Shown: piece by piece, positions 1-11,119 of the stretch
Numbering within the stretch: the first letter of the stretch is position 1
Layout: every line of letters begins with the position of its first letter
From: Tetradesmus obliquus
Lineage: Eukaryota; Chlorophyta; Chlorophyceae; Sphaeropleales; Scenedesmaceae
NCBI GenBank assembly: GCA_030272155.1
Contig: CP126193.1
Location: 2,666,001-2,730,000, forward strand
DNA length: 64,000 nt
Direction: 5' to 3'
Position numbers and translations under genes: made by a program
The notes under the pieces: model-generated
What the model was told of the DNA's origin: nothing
What the model saw: only the letters and a program-made list of their open reading frames with translations
Databases searched by the model: none

Positions 1-109
1 CCATGGCAGGTAGGACGCTAATCTAAAGATAGCTGCAGTAGCTTACAGCAACAAGGCCACTGGCATTGGCAATCGCAGCTACGCATGCTCAACATGCGCA
101 TATTGTGCT

Positions 110-892
110 GTGGCCTGTTGTGGTGGCAAGTCGTTGATCGCAAACAGGCTCTGCTGGCGTGCCCACCACAAGACTGACTGCTTACAAAACGCTGACTGCT
201 ACATGCAACACCGCTGTGTCAACCTTGCAGAACATCTTGGCAGTACTACTGCTGCTACTATTACCCACCGCACCGCCTGGTGCGCTTCTGCAAGCTGGGT
301 GGCTGTGCCGACATCGCCCCAGCAGGAGACAGTTGCACAGCAGTGCTGCGTGCTGCCCATGACCTCTGCTGCCTTCAACACGCTGCCAGACAACCGCAGC
401 TTCCACAACCCCAATGTTGACTACACATCCTCGCAGGCGCCACACCTCACCCGCCCTGTCACCATAAGCCAGCAGCAGCTCGACGTTCCTTGTCACTTGC
501 CTGCTCTGCTCAACAGCAGCATCGTCAGCACACCATCTGCTGCCGCTGGCAGCGTGGCTGCTTGCTACAGCTGCAACTGGCCGCTGCTGCCAGCCATCAG
601 CAGCGCGGGCAGCATGAGCACCGACGACAGCCCTGCTGCCACATCCACCACAGACACGATTTCAAACGTGCTGCTGCTACTGGGTGGCAGCAGCACCACC
701 AACCAAGCCCTCGGCTCCGACAGCGCATCAACAGAAGATGACTCATGTGAGGCAGTTACAGGGACTCCCTCTGCCATGCACAGCGCTGCATCAAGCAGTG
801 CCGGCTGCCCTCCCAACGCGCCTGCGCGCCGACGTCCTCCCGTGATGCTGCTGCCTGCTGAGGAGCTGCCAGGCCTGCTGCTGGCGGCATGA
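110..892 (+). CDS. Hypothetical protein, 3' terminal exon region (paralogue A)
   Basis: The function is not recognised. An open frame ends at the TGA at 890-892. The exon start is unresolved: the frame opens with GTG rather than ATG, and intron acceptors are possible at about 323 and 436, so the gene may begin before the window. The strongest support is a block at about 799-889 encoding GCPPNAPARRRPPVML followed by LLPAEELPGLLLAA at the extreme C-terminus. It recurs almost base for base at 4990-5080 in a second gene. A second shared patch is TDT(I/V)xNVLLLLGG. The remainder is Ser/Ala/Thr-rich and looks disordered. The T/G-rich DNA downstream contrasts with the C/A-rich exon. I am fairly sure that the conserved tail is coding, and unsure of the rest. 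Confidence 0.4.
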   Translation: MACCGGKSLIANRLCWRAHHKTDCLQNADCYMQHRCVNLAEHLGSTTAATITHRTAWCASASWVAVPTSPQQETVAQQCCVLPMTSAAFNTLPDNRSFHNPNVDYTSSQAPHLTRPVTISQQQLDVPCHLPALLNSSIVSTPSAAAGSVAACYSCNWPLLPAISSAGSMSTDDSPAATSTTDTISNVLLLLGGSSTTNQALGSDSASTEDDSCEAVTGTPSAMHSAASSSAGCPPNAPARRRPPVMLLPAEELPGLLLAA

Positions 893-3600
893 GGGCTGGG
901 GCTGGCGGCGTGCGTGTGGTGCCACAACTGCTGGCCCTGATGTCCCTGGGGTGCCAGCTTCAAGGCTGAAGAAATTTTAGTTTGACAGCTCAGACAAAGC
1001 CCTGAAGCAGCACATGCACTGCTCTCTTGGTGTGTGCGTTGCGCATGTGCATGCATATGCTTGCAGTGCTGCGTGGCTGCATGGCTGCTAGGCAGGCAGA
1101 GCATGCCAGTTTTGTTATGGCATTGTGCCAGCGTCGTCAGCACTGACTGATGCGTGTACGGCCCTGGGGACGTGGTACCACCACTTGGCAACCGCACCTG
1201 AAATCAGCAAGCAGTGTGCAAATGCTCTTGAAGAAGGCTCAGCATGATTTGGTGTTCCGCCAATTTGGAGGAGCAGCTGCACAGTCTTGCTTGTTGTCAA
1301 TTTCGTGCAATTGCTGGCAGTTACAAGATGCCACTGGCTGTCTGAAGAAACTCGCACTGTGCTTGAACATTTGTCCTGCTGACACTGCATTACAGGCAGC
1401 AGCAGCGTTCTGGTATCATCTGTTTGGGAGTTTCTCCAAAAGGGGTTTGAACGCTAGCCAGCTGTTTATGTGTTTTGCGCAGCTCTTTGTTGAAAGCCTT
1501 ACAGCTGCAGTGCGTTATGTACGGATATCCTTGCATGCACCTGCATGTGTGGCTCTGCCGGGCTATGCGCATAGCAGCAGCGTGCCGCTTCGCCACGTGC
1601 CGTGCAGCTTTTGCTGCACTGTCGCATCTTGTTGTGGCATGATGCCAGGAAGGTCGAGCCAGCAGCATGCATGGCTGCCTCTACAACTTTGTGAGAAGCA
1701 GGACATGACCCAGCGTTCACTGGTGATGCGCTTGCATCATTTCCAGGCGCGTTTGTGCTTTGTAAATGCTGCCAACGCCTATAAATTGCATCACTGCTCC
1801 TCTGTCTGCTGTGCAGTGCCGCATCATGGAGCATGTGCTTGCAGAGCGTCCAGTAGATGCTGGCTGAGACTTTTTGAGACTTTTTGCATGCAGGCATATC
1901 TGCAATGCTTTGGATGGTTAGGGCCTACAGGCCAGCCTGCCAAAATCCATGGCATGCAGGCAGGTGCCATTGTTGTTCATTGGTGCATACTGACAGCAGC
2001 GTGGAGCGCATGTGAAGCAGCAGGTTTGTGTGTACATCAGCTGCTGTTCTTGGCACGACTACTGCAGCTGTGGGCCCGCATAATGTCGGCTAGGCACGTG
2101 AATTGCATGCTATCTTGGCAGGCTGCTGCTGTACCTTCACCTGTATTGTGTGCGCGTTGTTGTGCCTGGGCCCAAATGTGTGCATTTCAATCTGTTACAA
2201 GACATAGTGGTACAGGCTCTACGATAGATACAACCGGGGTGATGTGAATTGGGGCTGGAAACAGCCACAGTTTTGTGCTGCTATCTGTGCCGCTGAAGAG
2301 GAGGCATGAAGGTGCTGTCATGTAGTACCTGATTGTGTTGCAGATCATATTGGGCTGCACATGCGTACCTCGCTACCTGCCTCGACTTTGTGATGTTGAC
2401 TATGCATGCCTATTTTATGCTATGGGTCTTGTGGACCCCGGTCAGTGCTGCATCTGTCTGTTGTTTCTAGTAGGTGCCTGGTGCCTGCCTGCAATTCCAG
2501 AAATCTCCAGCCCGCCTGGCCTGGTTTGCTTTTTGTCGTGCTCCATGAAGGCTTTGCAAATTCAGTGGTTGTCCGGCTGTCATGGGCGAGGCAGGTGGCT
2601 TGCTCTCAAGGTGCTTTGCAAGTTCATGTATGGTTGTAATCCTGCTTGCATCACGCTCTAGTAGTGTCTTCAGCACCTACAGTCACTGCTGCTCGCCAGG
2701 ATAGATGTTGTCTGTGCTGCTTGCATTTCCAATGTTTGACTATGCTGCGCCAGCTCAAATACGGCGTCTGGTGGGCCTCCGACAGGCAACCTTTGATGTT
2801 CACAGCCAATACAGCCACCATCACATTTCTTCGCTGCATCAAGCGTTGATGCAGTGCACTGCTTGAGGTCCCTGCAAGCATGTGTAGCGTGGTACAGCAG
2901 AGGTGTCACAGCATGGATGCTGGCACAATGCTGACTCGCATTGCGTTGCAGTGTGATGCACCGGCAGTGGCATCCACATGCCTTTGGGTTATGTCACACG
3001 CTGTCTGTGAAGACATGGAGGATGTGCAGTAGGAGCTTTTCAAGCATGGCCATGTGCAGTAGGACCTACTGAATGTGTTGTTTGTGGGTTGCTGTCATGA
3101 ACAAGCAGTCATGGAACCAGCTTCTAGTACTTGCCTGTGCAAACAGCGGGTAGTTCAGCATGTATCTGGTGTGTGCAGCACGCCCAGCGAGCAGTGTTGC
3201 ACGACCACTCGCACTTGACAGCTATGTTCTGCTGCAAATGTTCGAATGGATCAACTGTTGTCATGACAGTGCAACATGTCTGTGCATGTGATGGATCCAC
3301 GAAGTTACAGATGTGGTTTCTGCCCGACTACAGTTGCGGGTGCTTTGTTGACTGTAACAGATGTGTGTCCACTCCAGCTGTTGGCATGGTCGGGTCCCAG
3401 TTGAGGCTCTACAAAGCCGTATGTGTGCATGCCCATGATTTCTGCTCCAGGCGGCGACAATTCTTCAAACGTCTGCTGGTCTTACGACATGGCTAGTGGC
3501 AGCACCTATCTGCAGCGACCTGCCGGCAGCAGTGACAGTACATGCTAGAAGGCCCTTCAAGTGAAGGCCCTCCATGTGCACTGTGTGTCCAAGGTTAGCA
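893..3600. other. Gene-poor T/G-rich stretch
   Basis: No gene recognised. The + strand is visibly enriched in T and G (TGT, GCATG, TGCTG), and open frames here translate to Cys/His/Trp-rich sequence typical of chance ORFs in such DNA. It could be a long 3' UTR, a non-coding transcript or decayed repeat. Confidence 0.4.
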
Positions 3601-4504
3601 TCTTCAAGATGTGACCCTTGCACCGACGCAGCAGCACGCCCAACCCCAGCCGATTACTTCGAATGGTTGCTCACTTATCAGTGAGTTTCATTCTCACGGC
3701 GTGGGTCCCTCGGGGCTGCAAGCGTGCGTACGAACCTGTTAGAACAGCTGTTACCTTGGGCTGCACTGGAGCCTCTATTAAAGGCGGCAAGCCACACTTT
3801 CTTTGGGTTCCACATTTCATCGTAGCAATTTTCCTGCCCATTTTCCTCGGAAGTGCATTAAACAAATTACAAATTCTGAAGTAAACGCGCCGCAACCTAG
3901 CTGAGGACAGTCAAGGTCGCCAGAGGACTTCGGCGAGTAGCTCATATACCGGCTCGCTGACGTGTGATCCGCGTTCAAATACAGGTTCCTAGGTAGGTGT
4001 GCTGCTGTGTCTATGCAGCTGCTGTGTTGCTACCTGCCAGTGCTCTGCTCGTCACTTCCACGCTCTCATACCCGCGTTCTGCCATCAACAGGACCCATCA
4101 TCTTTCCTACACAGGCTACAAAAAGCACCATGCGCGCTTTTAGCCAACATGCAACAGGTGGGTGTTGTACCAGCTGGCTCTACGCTGCTTTTTGTTTGAG
4201 GTCATCAGCAACCACCTGCTCATTTCGTGAACGTTCTTGCCGTCGCCTTTGACATCACTGTAATCTGCTAGTTCAGAGTGCTTGGCGCAGGAACAGGTAG
4301 CACGAGCGCTGGTGTTCCTTGGACGGAACTGCATGCATAGCACGCTGCTGCTCTCTGCCTTTAAGCAGCAGGCTTCTTGCACGGAGCGCATGGATCAGGA
4401 CATGTCTCTCCTCGATCGTCGTCACCTTGCTACGGTTGTCAGCTTAACTGCCTCAAAACATTGCTGTTACTGTCTTTGCCGCCACAGGGCGCGTATCCTT
4501 GCAG

Positions 4505-5083
4505 CAGGCCGCCGGTCCTGCTGGGTGCTTGATGCAGCCTGCAGCCCAATGCTGGTATGCCATCCCAACAAGCACGCAAGCTGCCCTTGATTGGCACAGC
4601 CCCACCCTCTTCAACAGTCACCAGATGGAGTCCAGCCTCTGCCAGTTCCCTTCACTGCACCGCAGCAGCAACATGCCTGCAGCTGCAGCAACAGCAGCAG
4701 CATGTGATCCGTGGGGCGTGCGTGATAACGAGTCAGGACATGACAGCGCAAGCAGCCTCTGTGGCAGCAGCACTGGGAAGGGCGTGACATGCCACAGCGC
4801 AGGCAGCACCGCTGCCACCACAGACACAGTGATGAACGTCCTGCTGCTGCTGGGTGGCGGAGACGCCTGCAGCCGCAGCGCCAGTGGCGCCTGCCCCACA
4901 AGCAGAACCTTGGACAGCAACAGCACCTCCACCAGCTGGGACCAGGGGCAAGGGTCCACTCCTGCAGCTTCATCAGGGTATGGCGCTGGCGTTGGCTGCC
5001 CGCCCAACGCGCCTGCGCGCCGGCGTCCTCCCGTGATGCTGCTGCCTGCTGAGGAGCTGCCAGGCCTGCTGCTGGCGGCGTGA
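4505..5083 (+). CDS. Hypothetical protein, 3' terminal exon (paralogue B)
   Basis: Paralogue of the gene ending at 892; the function is not recognised. The frame is open from a plausible acceptor (CCTTGCAG at 4497-4504) to the TGA at 5081-5083. It encodes about 190 residues rich in Ser, Ala and Thr, a TTDTVMNVLLLLGGG patch and the shared tail GCPPNAPARRRPPVML plus LLPAEELPGLLLAA. Within the last roughly 90 nt only a few bases differ from the first copy, while upstream sequence is largely diverged. The short tail is therefore either strongly constrained or recently gene-converted. Upstream exons probably lie in 3,990-4,500, where composition changes from T/G-rich to balanced, but I could not place them with confidence. 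Confidence 0.45.
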   Translation, partial: QAAGPAGCLMQPAAQCWYAIPTSTQAALDWHSPTLFNSHQMESSLCQFPSLHRSSNMPAAAATAAACDPWGVRDNESGHDSASSLCGSSTGKGVTCHSAGSTAATTDTVMNVLLLLGGGDACSRSASGACPTSRTLDSNSTSTSWDQGQGSTPAASSGYGAGVGCPPNAPARRRPPVMLLPAEELPGLLLAA

Positions 5084-8000
5084 GGGGAGGCAGGATGGAT
5101 GGCTGCTACATGGCTCCAGAGGCTTATGAATGTTTGTATATGACCAGGCTGGCGAGCATCCATGTGGTGCGTTGCTGCAGCACATTTTGCTGTTATATGG
5201 CATAGAAGGCTGCGGTGGTTGTGTGCCGTTGTCTTCGTGGCTGGGCATTGCCTTGAGCATGGTGTGTTGCATGCCATTTTGGCAGGCTTGAGCAAGGTGT
5301 GATTACGGGTGGTTCGTGTGATCGGCAGGCGGTGTGATGAAGCCGTAGGAACCCATCAGGCTCTTGGCTGAGGTACATGACTTCACGCCATTGACACTTA
5401 GGCGTAGGACAGGTGACATAGGTGTCATTTTATGCGGGTGGATGTCTGGGGCATGCAGTGCTGCTTCAGTCTGCGATTTCGGCAGGAGCACTTTAGGTGG
5501 AGTCAGGGCGCTGCATACGCATGCAGGTCACCTGCTACCTTCCGCAAAGCATCCTGGCTGCACATTCGCCAGCCCCATGGCTGTTCATTGTGAGCAGTGT
5601 ACTGCTGTGAATTGGTGAGCAGCTACATCAGCCGGCAGTAGTGTGCTTGCTGCCATTTTTCAGCTGATGGGCTAGAGCGCTGCAGCGTTTGCACTTAGAG
5701 TATGCAATGCAGGCGCACGTGCTGCATTGGCCACACGCCTTGAGATGCAGTGTGCAAGTGTGGGCTGCAGGTGCTGAGGTGCGTGTGTGCTTGAAAGGGT
5801 GTACTCAGATGTGTGCGCCACCCACCATCTCTAGGGTTTGGTGGTGCGTGAGCGTGCATGTGTGCATGCTTGCATGCGCGCGTGCGTGCATGTAATCTTG
5901 GGTGCAGCAATTGCAGGATTGCGGAATGATTTGTGTGGCTGTGAGTTGTGCCATGGCTTGCCGGTGCACCCTGGGTGCCATGCAGGCGCAACAGCTGGTG
6001 CTGGTGTCTGAGAGGGTGGACTTATCATTGTTTGCAGGTTTGTCTGCTTCCGGCAAAGCACAAAGGAAATATAGACACATTCATGTGCTGATCTCGTGAT
6101 GATGGGAATCCTTGACGCACATGCATGTGACCTGCTCTCAACATGTGCTGTCGATACCAACAGCACATGGGCACAGGACTGTGTGATAGCGACACCAGCA
6201 TTGATATGTATCTGCTTGCTTACGAGTGCGACATGCGAGGCTGCTGTAGAGGTGTGCACTGTGTGTGTTCTGCCTCACACGGCCCCGTTGCTTGAGCGAC
6301 CTGACTCATCTTGTTAGGATCCTGTCTCATCTTGTTAGGATCTTGACTCATCGTGTTAGGATGCAGAGCATACTGGTGACACTGGCGTGATGTGCTGTGT
6401 GGTGCTGACATACAGTGTACACATGCATTGAGCAGGCGGCTCTGCTATTGCTACAGAGCAGCAAGTGTTGGAGGTGGCTTTGCTGAGTCACTTGCCAGAT
6501 GGGCAACACGTCAGCTGCATGCTGATGTGTTGTGCAGTTTGTACCTGCGTGATGGTTGCTGCTGCGCATTTTGTGTGGAGGGCAGCTAGGCGTGATACAC
6601 AACATGCCTGCTTTGTGCGCTTGCAATGCTGTTGCTGTGACATATGCGGCATGATTTGCGCACGACGCTGTCGATGGACAGCATATTGCTGTGCTATACA
6701 GTGGACGTCTAGTGGGCCTACGCTCTGGGATTAATGCTATGGTGCATCGGGCCCAAACTGGTGTCATGTAGGCAGGAAGTTAGGACAATAATGCTTGCCG
6801 GGTAGAGTTTAGTTGGGTGGCTGCTGCTGTGTTAGCATGTTTACAAACAACAGAGCGGCGCCGCGCCGTTGCGGTGCGGTGTACCGTGGCTGTGTTTGCT
6901 TCTCAGGTGTGACGTGCTGACGGTGCTTGGGATGTGCGTGATAGCATACGAATGTGGATATGCACATGCTTGCTTTCATGTCCTTGGTTGGCAGCTGACA
7001 TGCATGTGGAAGCATTCGTGATGTGTTGATGCAAACAACATCTGCGCCAGCTGCAACATATGCAGCCGGCAGGCTAGCATCTGTTACATGTCATCTACAG
7101 GCAGCACCTGGTGCCTGTGGCACCGCACGAGGTGCCATAGGTAGCTTTGAGGTATGGAGGATCAACAAAAGCGTGCTGTGGCGTGCTGTGTGCCCTGTCC
7201 TGTGTCAGTATTAATGGGCATCAAAAAGGTGTGCTTGGCGTCGTCTTGCTGTTTGTCGGTGTGTGGCAGTCCGATGCTTGCTGTCATACCAGGTTTGTAG
7301 TGTGCTGCGTGGGGGCGGCACAAAGGGGAGAACTTGTATGGATTGCAGTGTGGGTATGTGCTTTGCATAGTCTGGGCATCTTTCTGCCTGCTGCCGTGGC
7401 TGTGTTCTGGCTTGTCAGGTTTATGTGGTGTGCGTGCACATGGGGCTGGACACCTAGCCGCATTGCAGCAGCACTGCGCGTGCCGGTGCTGAGTGCTTCA
7501 GCGCTCTCAATTAAAAGGTGGAGCACAGAGTGTATGTGCTTGCGGGGATGTGCACGTAATATGGCGGCAGCTGCAGCTGTTGTGCTGTGGTTGCTGTTTC
7601 TGCTACAGTTGCCTTGGCAGCAGAATCTGCATGCTGCTGTTTCGGCTGCATTAGTGCAAGTAGTTGCATGTGGCTATGATACGGCCAGCACCGAGGTGCT
7701 GGAATAAAGCTTGTGTGAAGTTCTCGGCCATGCCTGTTGCAGTGTTCTGCCATGCTATGATCAGCCGTGGCTGAGCTTGTTTGTGACTTAGCTTGAGTGT
7801 GCATGCTGCTTGTGGTTGGTGTGGGACGGCATGAGCATGTAGTGTTGTTGCAGGCTGCTGCACCCAACCCAACCTTTGCACATCAAGGATTTGGCTGCTG
7901 CTGTGCTGGTTGCAGATCTGTGGTTCACAGATACATATGGACTGCGACGCGTGCTGCATGCCACCAGGGCGCAGTGTGTTGTCTGGATTGCTATCTATGT

Positions 8001-10535
8001 GTCGCTGCTACCTGCTGCTGTCGCTGACGGTGCAATGCGGGTGTGACCGGCATGCTGAGCCAAGCTATGCTGATTGGTTTCAATGCTGGCTGAAAGCCGC
8101 ATAGGCCAACCAGGCAGCTACGTATGTTGGCTGTTAGCATTGCAGATGTTGTGTACAGGCTGTGTACTGGCCACCAGCGGGAGAGAGGTGTTGAGGCGTT
8201 TGGATTACATGTAGTGTTGTGTTGGACGAGGTGAGTAGTATGTGGCGTCAGGGGCCTGTACAGATGTGTATGTGGGGAATAAGGCGTTCGAGGGTTGTTG
8301 CGACTCATTACCAGAGCTGTTTGTATCAGTCAGTTGTAGTATGGCCATGTTTGTTAGGATCTGGGACGTCACAACGACCTTGAGTGCAGTTATATTTCGT
8401 GTTTTTGCTTGTTGTGGTGCTGAAGCTGTCAGCGCTGGATGACAGCATAGAGAGGTAGTAGCCACAGTCACCTTGCACATACACACACTGCCATGCTCCA
8501 CATTGTTTACCACAGTGCTTGCGAGCGTGGTTGTTGCTATGGCGTGAACGGTGTAGTTATTGTTAACAGTTATGGTGATGAGGAGTGCGAGCATGGAGAG
8601 GCTTTGCTGGTTGTGGTTGCAGTTTTCATGTTGCTTGCATGCACCATCCGAATGCTTCTGGGTGTCATGGGATCAGCCTGTTTCACGGGAGCGTGATGCT
8701 GCATTGTCAGGCTATGGAAGATGCTGGCACTATGTTAGCCATATCTGTTTGCGACTGTTATGCTTGCTAGGATGCTTGTCGAGCGTTGCTGCTTAACGAC
8801 AACAGTGAGCCCAGCTTGTCAATGTGCGCAGCCACATGTCTGTGGTTTGGATGGGCTTTGAATATTCAACTGCTGGCGTGCAGTGGCGGCACACAGCATG
8901 AGGCAATGGCTCTGGTTTGTTATACATGGCCTGCTTCATCTGATGTGTGGGTCCAACTGTGATATGTTATGGGTGCCAGTCCTGCTTGCCGGTCTCATAC
9001 ATACCGCCGTATGCAGGCTGCTGGCAGCTGCTAACTTGGCTGTTAGGCCGCCGCAATCTGCCGAGTTTGCCAGTAGCTGTCAAGCTTGGCCAGCTTTAAA
9101 GCAAATTTGCTAGCAACTGCATATGTGGTGGGTCTCGCTTAGATCTAGATGTCTGTCTGATCAGAGCTTGCATTGTCGAGCTGCCTCGCTATGTTATAAT
9201 GAGATGTACTGCTTTGACTAGTCAAGCACTGACCTGCAGCCAGCATGCTGTCGGATAAATCGTGGCACATATGCGCTGCACAGTAGAGATGTCTTGGGTA
9301 TCAGGCTTTGGTGTTCTGCCAGTAACAGCGTTTTGCCAGGACACAGCATGCCAGCGGGCCTGCAAGGTTGACAGTGGGCAGCAGCTGTGGGGGCGAATGC
9401 TGGCCATCCAAGGCCAGGCTGTGGAAGTATATTTTGGCAATATATATTGCCAAGACTGGTCACAGCCAGCCACAGCGCCAGTCAAACAAGCGCCAACATG
9501 CTGTGTCAGGCGTACGCCGAACTGTTGATGGTGGAGTGCCAGGCGGTGTTGATCATGCTGCTGCCACATGTGCTGCAGCTGTACAGCTGTGCAACTGGTT
9601 GCGAAGCAGCAGGCTTTGGCACTGCAGCACCTTTTGGGTGTGTGATTTGGCAGTGGGAGTGCCGGCACTCCCAAAGGTTGGTCGGATGTGTTGAGTTGTA
9701 AACGCTGATGTGTACATCCAGTGCTGTGCTGTTTTTATTACATTGACTGTGGTTGGATGCCCTGCTGCCCATCATGGGCATGGCATGCCCATGGCATGGC
9801 AGCCACGGGAGTGACCGCACAGTCACTTTGCCTGATGTCAGCAGGTGTTAGCCTACCCCGGGTGACACAACCTCGCGGTTCTACGGAAGACTAGAAGACG
9901 TCTTGTAGTGTTTCTGCGTATATATTCTGTCCGAAAGATTTATTTCGGCTGCTCCGTGAAAGTTCATGTTCGCTTTGATGTTCCCGTCGGCACTACGTTT
10001 TCAGGCCACCCTGAAGAATACACTGATCATCATGGTTTCAGCTGTAACTTGCGTCAAATTAAGCTAGGGTGAAAGCTGTGCTCTCAGGCAGTCGACAGCT
10101 CCTGTTCAGCGGTGCTGTCGACAGCAAGAGCTACCGATCAGCAATACAGGCGAAGTTCTTGCATATCTTGAGCTTACGGTATCATTCAGTGAGTAAGAAC
10201 CACACATGAATCGCAGCGTTGGGTAGGGTGCGGGCAGTAGCGGCCCCCTGTCGCCGAAAGCCTGCACTGTCGCAGCCAGCAGCTATACAGTTGAAGATAA
10301 ACACGTACAATGGATAGGTGGTCGTGTATGTGCTAGGGTTTCAGCACGCCTGCTTGTCTGTCCACCTGGCTGGCTCAAATACGTCTCCTTGCCTTGTGCC
10401 AAAGCAGTACCAACTGTGACACATCAACCCCAAGCAGTACTGTAGATGATCAACTGCAGAAACACTGCAGGGCTGAACACACGTGGCCTGCCCGCTGCTG
10501 CTGCTGCTGCTTCTACTGCTGCAGGCTGACTCCTG
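5084..10535. other. Long T/G-rich gene-poor interval and upstream region of the peptidase-LRR gene
   Basis: No gene recognised. From about 5,084 to 9,840 the + strand is T/G-rich, with alternating GCATGC/TGTGTG tracts. After about 9,840 composition becomes balanced, with a TATATATT at about 9,918. The last few hundred bases are probably promoter and 5' UTR of the gene starting at 10,536. Confidence 0.35.
6301..6362. repeat. 21-bp tandem repeat, 3 copies
   Basis: Three copies of a unit like TGACTCATCTTGTTAGGATC in head-to-tail array, inside the T/G-rich interval. Confidence 0.9.
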
Positions 10536-11087
10536 ATGCAGCACCTTGCCGGGCTCAACCTGCTAGCAGCAGCCAGGAGGGTGGCAGTACTGCTGACGGC
10601 AGTGCTGCTGGTGCCATGGCCATCACACTTCCCGCTGCAGCTGCAGCAGCAGAGTGGTCAGAACACTGCTGTTTCCTCGTCGCACCGGCTCGTGGCTGGT
10701 CAGGGACTACTGGTGGGGCCTGAGAGCCTGGGGGCAGGAGAGGTGGCAGTGGCACAGACCTTTGATCAGTTTGAGGACATGCTTGCTGTTGCAGCGCAGC
10801 TGTCAGGTAAGCCGGACATCTTGCAGCATCCAGCAGCAGTTGGTGCGACAGAACTTGCATGCACTTGCATGCACTTGCTGTTACTCCTGGCTGGCTTGGA
10901 CACGCCTGAGTGGTGCGCCTGCTGGGCTGTGGAGTGATGTATGCAGTGCACGCAACATCAAATAAGAGCACCTGTGGTGACACGCCTAGCAGATGGCAGC
11001 TCCTACAAGCGATGGAAACTTCACATCCAACAAAAATGCTGCCGCTGGTGCTTCTGCTGGCGCCCTGCTACTGCCACTGCTACGGCC

Positions 11088-11119
<32 letters not shown>

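Noticed and set aside
1150-2247. 365-codon open frame on the + strand
   Set aside because: Opens within T/G-rich DNA, has Cys/His/Trp-rich random composition, no domain and no splice context; the length is explained by base bias.
3618-3884. 88-codon frame with a hydrophobic segment in the balanced-composition break
   Set aside because: No recognised family; the region more likely contains promoter or 5' sequence of the gene ending at 5,083.
3930-3990. tRNA-like GTTCAAAT box
   Set aside because: No matching T-stem, acceptor stem or anticodon arm can be formed.
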